From Muribaculaceae bacterium (GTDB lineage: Bacteria; Bacteroidota; Bacteroidia; Bacteroidales; Muribaculaceae): 64,000 bases of DNA. Positions 8,839 through 17,365 of the stretch are shown here, one piece after another. A program made the position numbers and the translations under genes. The notes under the pieces are model-generated. The model had not been told where the DNA came from. It worked only from the letters and a program-made list of their open reading frames with translations, and ran no database searches. The stretch's first letter is position 1; every line of letters starts with the position of its first letter. Location: contig JAFYNZ010000053.1 of NCBI GenBank assembly GCA_017547845.1, positions 1 through 64,000 of the forward strand, given 5' to 3'.

Positions 8839-11800
8839 ATGAGAAAAAGAAGTTTACTTTCATTAGCAAGTTTGTCAGTAGCATTGGCAATATTTGCTCA
8901 ACCGAATGCTCTAAGCAATAGTATTCAACGTGCGTCAGATCAAATCGATCTTCGACAAAGAGTCGATTTAGCACAGTATGCTCCGCAAAACAAAACTGCT
9001 CAACAACAAGCGAAGCACGAACAACCAAAGAAAACAACTCTTAACCAAATTTACAGAGCGGCAGAAGCACAGACCACAACATACATGGCTGTGCAACAAT
9101 CCATGTATAGTGGATACTCATTCGCATATCTGAGTGGCGACATTTGGATGTGGAATGTAGATGTGACTATCGACGGTTCGGTCGCTACAATCTCTAATCT
9201 CTTTGACCTTGACAATCCAAACGACCCTTACAACTCAAATGTCGAATACGACATCGTAGGTGCATACGACGAAGCTGCAGGAACAATCACCGTTCCTACT
9301 CCTTCTACTTTTGAAAATGCAACTATTGTCGGATCTTTCTACAACTACTATCCGGCAGTGCTTTTTGCAGGTAAAGTAGCACCTGACGGTTCAATGGCAG
9401 AAACCGATAGCGAACTCGTTTTCAAGATTAACAAGGAAAATAATACCATCACTACAGATCGCCACTATGGTTGCGCCATGTTCACAGCTGACGGCAGCCA
9501 ATCATACGGTGTGCAAGAATGCTTTGCTTCTACTCTCCTTACTCATCAAACCCAGGGAGCAGATGTTATAGTATTTGCAGAGTCAATCGATTTCGGCGAA
9601 TTGTATGTTAATTATCCGGTTTCTTCAACATTCAAGATGGCCAATATTGGCGATACAGCCGGTGATTATGTTATCGACGTTGAAGGAGAAGGTTTCTCAG
9701 TGACTCCTAATGCAGGTAGCATCGAACCTCTCGCAATTCAAACGTTTACTGTCACTTTCAATGCACCGGAGGCTAATATGGAATACGAAGGTATTATCAC
9801 TATTGCAACCGACAATGGCGACACACTTGTTCAATTGCAAGGCTCTTCTATCCCTTATCCGGACTACTCATCAATCGTTTTGAGTGGCGACATCAGTTTC
9901 AGCACAGGTATGGAATATCCATGGGCAATCGATGAAACTATGGTAGAAGGCAAGAGCGTTGCGAAGATGACTATCCCTGCCGGAATCAGAACTTACACTC
10001 CATCTTATCTCACAGCAATCGTAGAAGTTCCTGAAAACCATATCGGTACTCTTTCATGGAAGGGTGAAGCGACATCGCTCTATGGTTATAATGCACTTGG
10101 CGGCATCTATATCGACGATGCAGCAAATCCTGCATACCTATTCCAAAATGTAACAGACTACGACATATCTAACTCACAAAACTTCGGCCCTGGTAAACAC
10201 ACAGTACGATTTGTGTATGAAGCACCTTACGCTTGTGTAGCAGACGACAAATTGTTCGTTTACGACCTCAGTTTCTCTTCAGTTGAAGCCGTTGATTCTA
10301 AGGTGTCAGTCGCATCTGATAAAGTAGAATTTGGTAACTTCATCATCGAAGACAATGCTGTATCAGGAACACAGACTATCCAACTCCTTAACGAAGGTAA
10401 ACAACCTCTCAAAGTTCTTTCAGCTACATCAACTGAAAACTTCACTATCACTATTCCTACCGGTGAAGCAGGTCTATTGGAATACCTCCCTGTGACAGCT
10501 ACATTTAAAGCTAATCAAGCCGGCACTTTCGAAGGTGACATCGTAATCACTACAACAGCAGGCGACATCACAGTTCATTGCCACGCATTTGTACGCGAAA
10601 TGCCTGACTATTCACAAATCGTAGAAGAAGGTGAATTCTTCTTTGAAACCGACCCTGCATTCCCTTACATCGTAGAAAACGGTATTGCATACAACAGCAC
10701 TTCAAAAGTGATTGACAATGCACCTACAACTTCCTACCTCAAGTGTTCTTTCGTAATTCCTGAAGGCAAACTTGGTATTCTCTCATGGGATGCTGAAGTC
10801 AGCTACAAATCACCTTACAAAGAAGACTACACAAATGTCGGTGGCGAATCTTACTATGTGAAGATTCAACAGCCTACGAACTCATACTGGTGGTGTGAAT
10901 ACTATTATGGCAATGATACAGCCGCAGAATTCGACATGAGTTCAGAAGCAATGATTGCTAAATCTGATGATTGGATGGATTACAGCCAATACACACTCTT
11001 CACTCCTGGCGACCAATCATATATCCAATTCGACTACTATCAAGGTGGTGACGGCGAATACCTCGGCGAAGACTGGTTGGCTATCAAGAAACTTAAACTT
11101 GTGCTTATCGACTTCGAAGACTATGCAGCACAAATAGAAGTTGATAATTTGGAATTTGAAACTATCTACGAAGGAAGCCGAAGCAAAACTCAAAAAGTTA
11201 CTTTGAAAAATATCGGTAGCCAAAACCTTGAAATCCTCAGCGTAAGTTGCGATGGTCCTTTCACAGCTGATATTTCAAACCTTTATCCTACCGCATTCCA
11301 AGGCAAAGTTTCTATCCCTGTATATTTCAACCCTACAGAAGAAGGCACATACGAAAGCGACTTGGTAATCGAAACAAGTGCCGGTCAATTTACAGTAAAA
11401 TGTAAAGGTGTAGCAGAATCAACAGAAGGATTCCTATTCTACGAAGATTTCGAAAAAGATGCCAAAGGTTGGTATGTAGTCGATGCCGATAGCGACGGTT
11501 TGACTTGGGACCTTGGTTCTAACCTACTTGGTGGTCAAGAAGAACTTTATGTGCGCAGCGGTCGTCAAGCACTTGTGTCAATGTCTTACAACTACAATTT
11601 AGGTGCATTGACTCCTGACAACTGGGCTCTTTCTCCTGAATTTACAATTCCTGAAACTTCAACAGAAAATGTATTGCTCTCTTGGTGGGTAGGTCTTCAA
11701 GTTGCAGACCAATATATCGGTGACAACTACACTGTATATATCACAGAAAAACCTCTCGGCAACAAACTCATCGAAGATGACTGGGTAGAAATCTATAACG

Positions 11801-12108
11801 AAATTCCTCAAAATGTAGAATGGACAAAGAACGAAGTTGACATTTCTCAATTCGCAGGCAAGACTTGTCGTTTGGCATTCCGTCACCACGATTGCGAAAA
11901 CAAGTGGATGCTTAAGATTGATGACATCATCATCCTTGACGGCACATTAAGCGTCAAAGCTCTTGACAACAACAAGGTAATCATCAGCCAAGAATACTAT
12001 TCAATTGATGGTCTTAAAGTAGAAAAACCTGAAAACGGAATCTATATCGTTAAGTCTAAATATCAAGATGGCTCAGTAACATCTAAGAAGATTGTTATCA
12101 AGAAATAA
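8839..12108 (+). CDS. Large T9SS-secreted protein with ASH-like and choice-of-anchor J domains
   Basis: 1089 residues with a signal peptide at 1-21 (cleavage after FAQ or nearby). Three copies of an Ig-like choice-of-anchor D/ASH type domain occur near residues 250-340, 490-585 and 770-865; each has a phrase such as IDFGELYVNYPVSSTFKMAN or VEFGNFIIEDNAVSGTQTIQ. A choice-of-anchor J (cleaved-adhesin-like) jelly roll lies at about 864-1020 (FYEDFEKDAKGWYVVDADSD, then DNWALSPEF). The end (YYSIDGLKVEKPENGIYIVK to KKIVIKK) is a T9SS type A sorting domain. It follows the TPR/AraC regulator by 147 bases and precedes the Omp28-like gene. The role is unknown; the architecture suggests a surface binding or adhesion protein. 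Confidence 0.8.
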   Translation: MRKRSLLSLASLSVALAIFAQPNALSNSIQRASDQIDLRQRVDLAQYAPQNKTAQQQAKHEQPKKTTLNQIYRAAEAQTTTYMAVQQSMYSGYSFAYLSGDIWMWNVDVTIDGSVATISNLFDLDNPNDPYNSNVEYDIVGAYDEAAGTITVPTPSTFENATIVGSFYNYYPAVLFAGKVAPDGSMAETDSELVFKINKENNTITTDRHYGCAMFTADGSQSYGVQECFASTLLTHQTQGADVIVFAESIDFGELYVNYPVSSTFKMANIGDTAGDYVIDVEGEGFSVTPNAGSIEPLAIQTFTVTFNAPEANMEYEGIITIATDNGDTLVQLQGSSIPYPDYSSIVLSGDISFSTGMEYPWAIDETMVEGKSVAKMTIPAGIRTYTPSYLTAIVEVPENHIGTLSWKGEATSLYGYNALGGIYIDDAANPAYLFQNVTDYDISNSQNFGPGKHTVRFVYEAPYACVADDKLFVYDLSFSSVEAVDSKVSVASDKVEFGNFIIEDNAVSGTQTIQLLNEGKQPLKVLSATSTENFTITIPTGEAGLLEYLPVTATFKANQAGTFEGDIVITTTAGDITVHCHAFVREMPDYSQIVEEGEFFFETDPAFPYIVENGIAYNSTSKVIDNAPTTSYLKCSFVIPEGKLGILSWDAEVSYKSPYKEDYTNVGGESYYVKIQQPTNSYWWCEYYYGNDTAAEFDMSSEAMIAKSDDWMDYSQYTLFTPGDQSYIQFDYYQGGDGEYLGEDWLAIKKLKLVLIDFEDYAAQIEVDNLEFETIYEGSRSKTQKVTLKNIGSQNLEILSVSCDGPFTADISNLYPTAFQGKVSIPVYFNPTEEGTYESDLVIETSAGQFTVKCKGVAESTEGFLFYEDFEKDAKGWYVVDADSDGLTWDLGSNLLGGQEELYVRSGRQALVSMSYNYNLGALTPDNWALSPEFTIPETSTENVLLSWWVGLQVADQYIGDNYTVYITEKPLGNKLIEDDWVEIYNEIPQNVEWTKNEVDISQFAGKTCRLAFRHHDCENKWMLKIDDIIILDGTLSVKALDNNKVIISQEYYSIDGLKVEKPENGIYIVKSKYQDGSVTSKKIVIKK

Positions 12109-12128
12109 GATATCCTATATCCTTACAA

Positions 12129-12157
12129 GGCAGAGAGGGAATGATTTCCCCTCTGCC
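12129..12157 (+). terminator. Hairpin between two secreted-protein genes
   Basis: GGCAGAG...GGGAA pairs with TTCCCCTCTGCC with a one-base bulge. No long T run follows and the next ATG is only 33 bases away, so partial read-through (attenuation) is as likely as full termination. Confidence 0.5.
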
Positions 12158-12190
12158 TACAAAATACAAACCATTTAAAACATCAACATT

Positions 12191-13993
12191 ATGAAGAAGT
12201 TTTTACTCATCCTCGTCGTTCTGTTACCATTCCTAAGCGCACACGCTAATATAGAATCGATGCATCTCGGCTACTGCAAGGGAGAAGTTGCCAAAAGTGG
12301 CGAACTCGGCATCTCCGGAGCATCAGTAATCGAAGCGGCTATTTTTCTGCCCGAATCTATGTTGAAAAATCACGCCGGCAATAACATCGAAACCATAAGA
12401 GTAGGACTTGCTTCAAAACTCAATATAACATCGCTCACTACATGGATTAGAGCCGACCTTAACGGAGAAAACCTTGCGGAGCAAGCAGCAGAAACAATCG
12501 TAAAAGGATGGAACGACATCGCATTGTCAACACCCTACACCATCCAAGGAGACAAAGGCCTCTATATCGGCTACACATTCTCTCAAAAGGGCTCTGCATT
12601 CGGCATTTCTACGGTCGGCACATTTGTCAATAACTCTCTGTTTGTCAAACTCGGAGAAACCGACGAATGGGAGTCTCCTTCCGAATATGGCGCAGCAAGT
12701 ATTGAGGCAATCGTCACAGGCGACAATTTGCCAAAATACGACCTTGAATTGGTCTCAACTACAACCAAAGAAAATTATCCTATCGGAATTCCAATGCCTA
12801 TATCTGTGGAGGTGCTTAATGCAGCGACAGAAACCATCACAGGTTTTGACGTAGAGTGTACAATCGAGGGATTCGACCCTATCACATCACACATCGATTG
12901 CAACCTCATCTACAATCAGACCGAAACATTCACATTCGAAATCACACCTCCATTTAGCGAATTGGCATCAGACGTCGCAATGGATATTGTCATTATGAAT
13001 CTTACTGATGGCGAAGACCAATATACAGACAACAACAGTGCTCGCGTCACATTTGACGTGATTAACAAAGAGTTTAAACGTTACCTCCTTGTCGAAGAAT
13101 TTACCACCGAGCAATGCTCAAATTGCCCTGCAGCCACAAAACTCCTTCATGAAGCAATCGAAACATTGAGCGAAGATTTTCCTAATCAAATCAATGTAGT
13201 CTGCCACCACTCCGGCTACTACACCGATTGGTTGACCGTAAATGCCTCACAAAACATGCTTTGGCTTTATGGACAAGGCAACGGCACGTATGCACCTGCA
13301 TTTATGTCCGATCGCACAGGCGTATGGGCGAGTCCCGGAGTTAAGGACCTTATGATCGACAAATTGCGCCGACGTCTTGAACGTCCTTCTTATGTCGATC
13401 TACACATAGATGCAACATACGACGAAGAAGAAATGATGCTCAACGTCGTGGTCACAGGCGAACGCAGCATGATTTTCTGCGACAATCCTCCTTACATTAC
13501 AATCTTCTTAACCGAAAATGATATCAAGGCGCAGAACCAAGCAGGCGCAGGCACTGAATACATTCATAATCACGTTCTTCGCGCATACAACTCTACAGAA
13601 GGTTGGGGAGAAAAAGTAGTGTGGAACGAAGACGACACATTTGAATACAAATATGACTTCCGTATCAAAGAGAAATGGGAAACAAACAACATGGAAATTA
13701 TCGCATTCGTAAGCGATTACAGCACCGAGGACATTCTTGGATGTGAGATCGAAAATTCTACAATGCGCAAATTCACTGATTTCTACTATGATAGTGTAGC
13801 AGAATTGTCAGCAAACAATATTGATATAAGCGTTCAAGGAAATGACATCGTAGTCAGTGGAGATTACTCCGATTACAACGTATTCTCTGTGAACGGCATG
13901 GAAGTTGCGAGCAACAATCTCCCAACAGGCATCTACATCGTCAGAGTATCAAGCAATGACAAAATTTCAACAGCCAAAGTCTTTATAAAATAA
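12191..13993 (+). CDS. Omp28-like thioredoxin-fold protein with T9SS sorting domain
   Basis: 600 residues with signal peptide 1-19 (ends AHA). Residues 20-190 form a beta-rich N-terminal domain. About 195-290 looks like an Ig-type linker. From about 296 comes an Omp28-family thioredoxin-like domain, opening YLLVEEFTTEQCSNCPAAT. The redox-type motif C-S-N-C has cysteines at 309 and 312, and the domain includes NVVCHHSGYYTDWL. The C-terminus (YNVFSVNGMEVASNNLPTGI to TAKVFIK) is a T9SS type A domain. Omp28 relatives are known surface proteins in Porphyromonas. Whether the CxxC is redox-active here is not known. It is the last gene of the block begun by the TPR/AraC regulator. Confidence 0.8.
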   Translation: MKKFLLILVVLLPFLSAHANIESMHLGYCKGEVAKSGELGISGASVIEAAIFLPESMLKNHAGNNIETIRVGLASKLNITSLTTWIRADLNGENLAEQAAETIVKGWNDIALSTPYTIQGDKGLYIGYTFSQKGSAFGISTVGTFVNNSLFVKLGETDEWESPSEYGAASIEAIVTGDNLPKYDLELVSTTTKENYPIGIPMPISVEVLNAATETITGFDVECTIEGFDPITSHIDCNLIYNQTETFTFEITPPFSELASDVAMDIVIMNLTDGEDQYTDNNSARVTFDVINKEFKRYLLVEEFTTEQCSNCPAATKLLHEAIETLSEDFPNQINVVCHHSGYYTDWLTVNASQNMLWLYGQGNGTYAPAFMSDRTGVWASPGVKDLMIDKLRRRLERPSYVDLHIDATYDEEEMMLNVVVTGERSMIFCDNPPYITIFLTENDIKAQNQAGAGTEYIHNHVLRAYNSTEGWGEKVVWNEDDTFEYKYDFRIKEKWETNNMEIIAFVSDYSTEDILGCEIENSTMRKFTDFYYDSVAELSANNIDISVQGNDIVVSGDYSDYNVFSVNGMEVASNNLPTGIYIVRVSSNDKISTAKVFIK

Positions 13994-14035
13994 ATTTCTC
14001 ATAAATAGCAGATTAAAATACGAGTGAAAAAAAAT

Positions 14036-14069
14036 CGGGATGCCTGCAACAACAAGCATCCCGGTTTGT
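14036..14069. terminator. Bidirectional terminator
   Basis: CGGGATGC (14036-14043) pairs with GCATCCCG (14056-14063). A T-rich run follows on the plus strand and an A run precedes it, giving a T tract on the minus strand as well. Confidence 0.75.
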
Positions 14070-14135
14070 TTTTATGTGATGTTCGATTTATCTTTCTATA
14101 TCTTTTTAATGAAAGCTCTGCGATTGCGATGCTGA

Positions 14136-14282
14136 CGATATGGGGATACCGACACCAACGAGTTTATCTTCGCCATCGACAAGGAGTGTCACCTAATCGA
14201 GATTGAGCATGCCGAGATATATCTTGAGAAAGGTTGGGACAAAACTCATAATTATCGTTCGATTTGTGGCATCTCAACATAA
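14136..14282 (+). pseudogene. Possible decayed coding fragment
   Basis: A stop-free plus-strand frame of 48 codons between TGA at 14133 and TAA at 14280 reads with a protein-like composition (TNEFIFAIDKECHLIEIEHA, then EIYLEKGWDK), but has no start codon and ends where the promoter-repeat array begins. I do not recognise the family. It may be the 3' remnant of a gene cut by the repeats, or chance. Confidence 0.25.
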
Positions 14283-14484
14283 ATTTGTTGCTTCTATGCT
14301 CGATTTGTTGTATCTTTGCTTGCGCGAAGATTTGTGGCACTCGCTGTGAAAAATATTGAAGCACGGCTTCATATTTCTCGCTCGTTTGTTGTATCTTTGC
14401 GATAAATCGCGAAGATTTGTGGCACTCGCTGTGAAAAATATCGGAGCAAGCTTCGTATTTCTCGCTCGTTTGTTGTATCTTTGC
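14255..14484 (+). repeat. Tandem array of an 81-84 base unit with a promoter and a hairpin
   Basis: Two full units and one degenerate leading unit. Each full unit contains GAAGATTTGTGGCACTCGCT, a stem-loop, then CTCGTTTGTTGTATCTTTGC. The three -7 boxes (TATCTTTG) lie at 14311-14318, 14392-14399 and 14476-14483, spaced 81 and 84 bases. The stem-loop directly before promoters two and three (14348-14380 and 14431-14464) keeps its pairing although the bases differ: one T-A pair is replaced by C-G and one A-U by G-U. The array feeds the cytidylyltransferase fusion gene. Confidence 0.75.
14311..14483 (+). promoter_or_regulatory. Three tandem TATCTTTG promoters
   Basis: All three -7 boxes are perfect matches to TAnnTTTG. 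The last (14476-14483) covers the first upstream in-frame ATG at 14481, so that ATG cannot lie on the transcript; this decides the start of the next gene in favour of 14586 or 14559. Confidence 0.65.
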
Positions 14485-14585
14485 AATTCAAAGCGTGTCG
14501 GGCAAAGAGTCGGCTATCTGCAAAAAAGATAGATGCGACGATGCCCCATCATGCGACCATGAACAAACATAAAACGAACACAGAT

Positions 14586-15938
14586 ATGAAAAAGGTTATC
14601 ACCTACGGCACCTATGACCTTCTACACCAAGGACATATCAATCTTTTGCGTCGCGCAAAGGAATTGGGCGACTATCTGATTGTCGGCGTGACAAATGATA
14701 ATTTCGATAGAGAGCGCGGCAAACTCAATGTGAGAAACAATGTCATCGAGCGTATCGATGCTGTCAGAGCGACAGGACTTGTCGACCAAATCATCATCGA
14801 GGACTATGCCGGCCAGAAGATTGACGACATTCTCAAATATGATGTCGACATTTTCGCCATCGGCTCTGACTGGTTGGGTAAGTTTGACTACCTCAACGAG
14901 TTTTGTCAGGTGGTCTATCTGCCACGCACAGAAGGCATCTCGTCGACTATGTTGCGTGCCGAGAGCGATATGACCGTCAACATCGGGGTAGCCGGTTGCG
15001 GTCGCATTGCGCGCCGATTTATTCCGGAATCAAAGGTGGTGACCGCAGCATCGGTCCAAGCCGTCTACGACCAGAACGCCGAAGTGGCTCGTGAAGTAGC
15101 CGAAAAGAATGGCATCGAGACTATGGCTGAATCGTTTGAGCAACTTGTAGAGATGTGTGACGCTGTCTACATCGCTACTCCCCACCTCTGCCACTATCAT
15201 CAGACTAAATATGCGCTCCAACAAGGCCGTCACGTCTTGTGCGAAACTCCATTGGCTCTCAACGGCGACCAAGCCGAAGAGCTCTACGCTCTTGCCGAGC
15301 AGAAAGGCGTGGTGCTTCTGGAAGCCAACAAGACTGCCTATTGCCCTGCATTCAACCACCTCATCACGCTTGTCAAGAGTGGCTTGATTGGCGATGTGGT
15401 GGGTATCGACGCATCTGTGTCAAAACTTTGGAGCGAAGAAGAATTGGTGCGTGAGTTAGACCCCGAGCAGGCCGGCGGCTCGCTCTACGAGATGGGCTCA
15501 TATCCGCTGCTCCCTATCATCAAACTCCTCGGCACCGACCATCGCAATATCAACATCTATAGCCGCATGAACGAAAACGGCGTCGATGTCTACTCTCGCG
15601 GCATCATGCTCTACGACAATGCCGTCAGCTCGTTCCAACTCGGATTAGGCGTTAAGACCGAAGGCAACCTCATCGTGTCGGGCACACAGGGCTACGCTTA
15701 TGTGCCATCGCCATGGTGGAAGACCGACTATTTCGAACTGCGCTACGAAGACCAGAACAAGAACAAGAAATATTTCTATAAGTGGGACGAGCCGGGATTG
15801 AGATATGAGATACAAGAGTTTGTGTCGTGCATTGTCAACAATCGTCGCTACTCGTCACGACTCACCCCTAAAGAAAGCATCTGCATGGCGCGAGTGATGC
15901 AGCAATTTGGTGAACGCAAAAATTTCTATCAACTATGA
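14586..15938 (+). CDS. Glycerol-3-phosphate cytidylyltransferase-like / Gfo-Idh-MocA oxidoreductase fusion
   Basis: 450 residues from ATG 14586, chosen because the nucleotidyltransferase fold starts at once (MKKVITYGTYDLLHQGHINL) and upstream ATGs overlap the promoter. Residues 1-132 match the TagD/GCT family: nucleotide-binding GTYDLLHQGH with HxGH, and the closing RTEGISSTML. Residues about 135-450 match Gfo/Idh/MocA NAD-dependent oxidoreductases: Rossmann motif GVAGCGRIARRFI, a cofactor segment near HVLCETPLALN (the usual catalytic EKP appears as ETP), and AGGSLYEMGSYPLLPI. The family fact is that the first domain makes CDP-activated polyols. The fusion suggests activation coupled to a redox step on a polyol or sugar for surface glycopolymers. 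It overlaps the next SDR gene by ATGA. Confidence 0.8.
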   Translation: MKKVITYGTYDLLHQGHINLLRRAKELGDYLIVGVTNDNFDRERGKLNVRNNVIERIDAVRATGLVDQIIIEDYAGQKIDDILKYDVDIFAIGSDWLGKFDYLNEFCQVVYLPRTEGISSTMLRAESDMTVNIGVAGCGRIARRFIPESKVVTAASVQAVYDQNAEVAREVAEKNGIETMAESFEQLVEMCDAVYIATPHLCHYHQTKYALQQGRHVLCETPLALNGDQAEELYALAEQKGVVLLEANKTAYCPAFNHLITLVKSGLIGDVVGIDASVSKLWSEEELVRELDPEQAGGSLYEMGSYPLLPIIKLLGTDHRNINIYSRMNENGVDVYSRGIMLYDNAVSSFQLGLGVKTEGNLIVSGTQGYAYVPSPWWKTDYFELRYEDQNKNKKYFYKWDEPGLRYEIQEFVSCIVNNRRYSSRLTPKESICMARVMQQFGERKNFYQL

Positions 15939-16669
15939 GAAGAGCTTTAGTAGTCGGAGGAGCCAACGGCATCGGATTGTCGATCGCCACCCTCCTCGCA
16001 AACGACACAAGATACGACAAGGTCTACATCGTCGACCGTGCATCTATTGATGCAGAGTTTTGTCACCCGAAGTTTGAGTCGATTCAGTTTGACCTCTGCC
16101 AAGAGGATTACTCACTCTTCGACCGTTTCGACGATGTCGACACGCTGATGATTACGGCCGGATTCGGACGCTTGGCACACTTTGCCGATGTCGATGAGGC
16201 ACATATCATCAATAGCTTCAATGTCAACACCACTGCCGTGGTGCGCATCATCCACCATTTCTATCAGCGCATCATGGGCAAGGAGGATTTCTATTGCGGC
16301 GTGATGGGTAGCATCGCCGGCTTCATGTCGTCGCCTCTCTTTGCCATCTACGGTGCAAGCAAGGCAGCGTTAAAGATTTTCATCGAGAGCGTCAACGTAG
16401 AGCTCGAAAAAGCCGACACGACCAACCGCATTCTCAACGTGTCGCCGGGCTCTATCAAGGGCACTGCTTTCTACAACGGCAAGACCGACCTCAGTCTCAC
16501 CGAGAACCTTGCCAAGGATATCCTTTCGCATCTTGAGGCTAAAGACGACCTATTTATCCCGATGTATGACGAGATATTCAAAGAGGTGTTGGCACGCTAC
16601 GCAGCCGACTTCCGTGAAGAAGGTCGCCACTCCTACGAATACAAGATGCAAAGCGGTCGCATCAAGTAA
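15935..16669 (+). CDS. Short-chain dehydrogenase/reductase (SDR)
   Basis: 244-residue NAD(P)-dependent oxidoreductase of the classical SDR type. The nucleotide-binding glycine motif is VVGGANGIGLSIA at residues 6-18, and the active-site YGASKAALK carries the YxxxK pair, with a preceding serine region VMGSIAGF. Length is normal. Its ATG overlaps the stop of the cytidylyltransferase fusion by four bases, so translation is probably coupled and the two enzymes likely act on the same nucleotide-activated polyol. A hairpin at 16701-16729 ends the unit. Substrate unknown. Confidence 0.85.
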   Translation: MRRALVVGGANGIGLSIATLLANDTRYDKVYIVDRASIDAEFCHPKFESIQFDLCQEDYSLFDRFDDVDTLMITAGFGRLAHFADVDEAHIINSFNVNTTAVVRIIHHFYQRIMGKEDFYCGVMGSIAGFMSSPLFAIYGASKAALKIFIESVNVELEKADTTNRILNVSPGSIKGTAFYNGKTDLSLTENLAKDILSHLEAKDDLFIPMYDEIFKEVLARYAADFREEGRHSYEYKMQSGRIK

Positions 16670-16700
16670 GTCAACGACATCTCAACACTATCATATACGA

Positions 16701-16729
16701 CAAAGGCTCGACGATGTGTCGGGCCTTTG
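16701..16729. terminator. Terminator between convergent operons
   Basis: CAAAGGCTCGAC (16701-16712) pairs with GTCGGGCCTTTG (16718-16729), one G-U or mismatch, 5-base loop. It separates the SDR gene from the minus-strand operon. Confidence 0.65.
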
Positions 16730-16767
16730 CTATGTGTAGCGGATTGCGATATGGTAGTCGGCAACGG

Positions 16768-17298
16768 TTAGAGGAGCTGGAGGATGTGGAGCTCTTCGCG
16801 GACTTCGGAGCCCGAGAGCGTGCGACGCTCATTGATGGTCTTCACAAACTTGTCGACCATCGGATAGATGCGACGATTGGCAAAGATGCGACGCGAGTAG
16901 GACAACGTCTTCTCAAACAATTCGCGTATCTCGTCCTCTTCGAGCGAACACGATAGTTTGCCCTCCTCGGCTATTGTTTCATAAAGCAAGTCGATCATCT
17001 CGCGGTCTATCTCCTTCTTCTCATAGATGAGTCGGCGCGACATAAGGTTGGATATCATCATCGCCGAAGTGATGTGGAAGTTTTCGAGGATATGATTCCA
17101 CGATGTCTTGGCTGAGACTGTAGGCGAGCCTTCAAAGTAGTACTCGTTGATGAAGTCGACCATAAAGTCGTCGTCGAGCGAAATAGCGACAACACGGTCG
17201 ATGGCATCAAGGGCGGCAAGAGTGATAGTCATGCCGGCCAAGCCGTAGCAACGGTCGTCCTCGTTCTTATATTTTAGTTTTGCAGTAGCATTACTCAT
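16768..17298 (-). CDS. Conserved-looking protein of unknown function
   Basis: 176 residues, no signal peptide or membrane segment, so probably cytoplasmic. Mostly helical and acidic (for example EEGKLSCSLEEDEIRELFEK). I do not recognise a family. It is the last gene of a minus-strand run that includes the beta-barrel and TPR proteins; the gap to the barrel gene is 67 bases, so co-transcription is likely but not certain. The start at 17298 gives MSNATAKLKYKNEDDRCYGL. Confidence 0.6.
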   Translation of the reverse strand: MSNATAKLKYKNEDDRCYGLAGMTITLAALDAIDRVVAISLDDDFMVDFINEYYFEGSPTVSAKTSWNHILENFHITSAMMISNLMSRRLIYEKKEIDREMIDLLYETIAEEGKLSCSLEEDEIRELFEKTLSYSRRIFANRRIYPMVDKFVKTINERRTLSGSEVREELHILQLL

Positions 17299-17365
17299 CT
17301 CTACGCTGTGTTTTTGTTGTTAAAACTGATGTTACAGGCGTTTTGTTTGCAAAATCTGTGCCAAG

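Noticed and set aside
14024..14206. 60-codon plus-strand frame after the Omp28-like gene
   Set aside because: Runs through a perfect terminator hairpin (14036-14063) and has no family resemblance.
14481..14585. Upstream start for the cytidylyltransferase fusion
   Set aside because: The ATG at 14481 lies within the third -7 box, so it cannot be on a transcript from that promoter, and the added residues are not conserved-looking.
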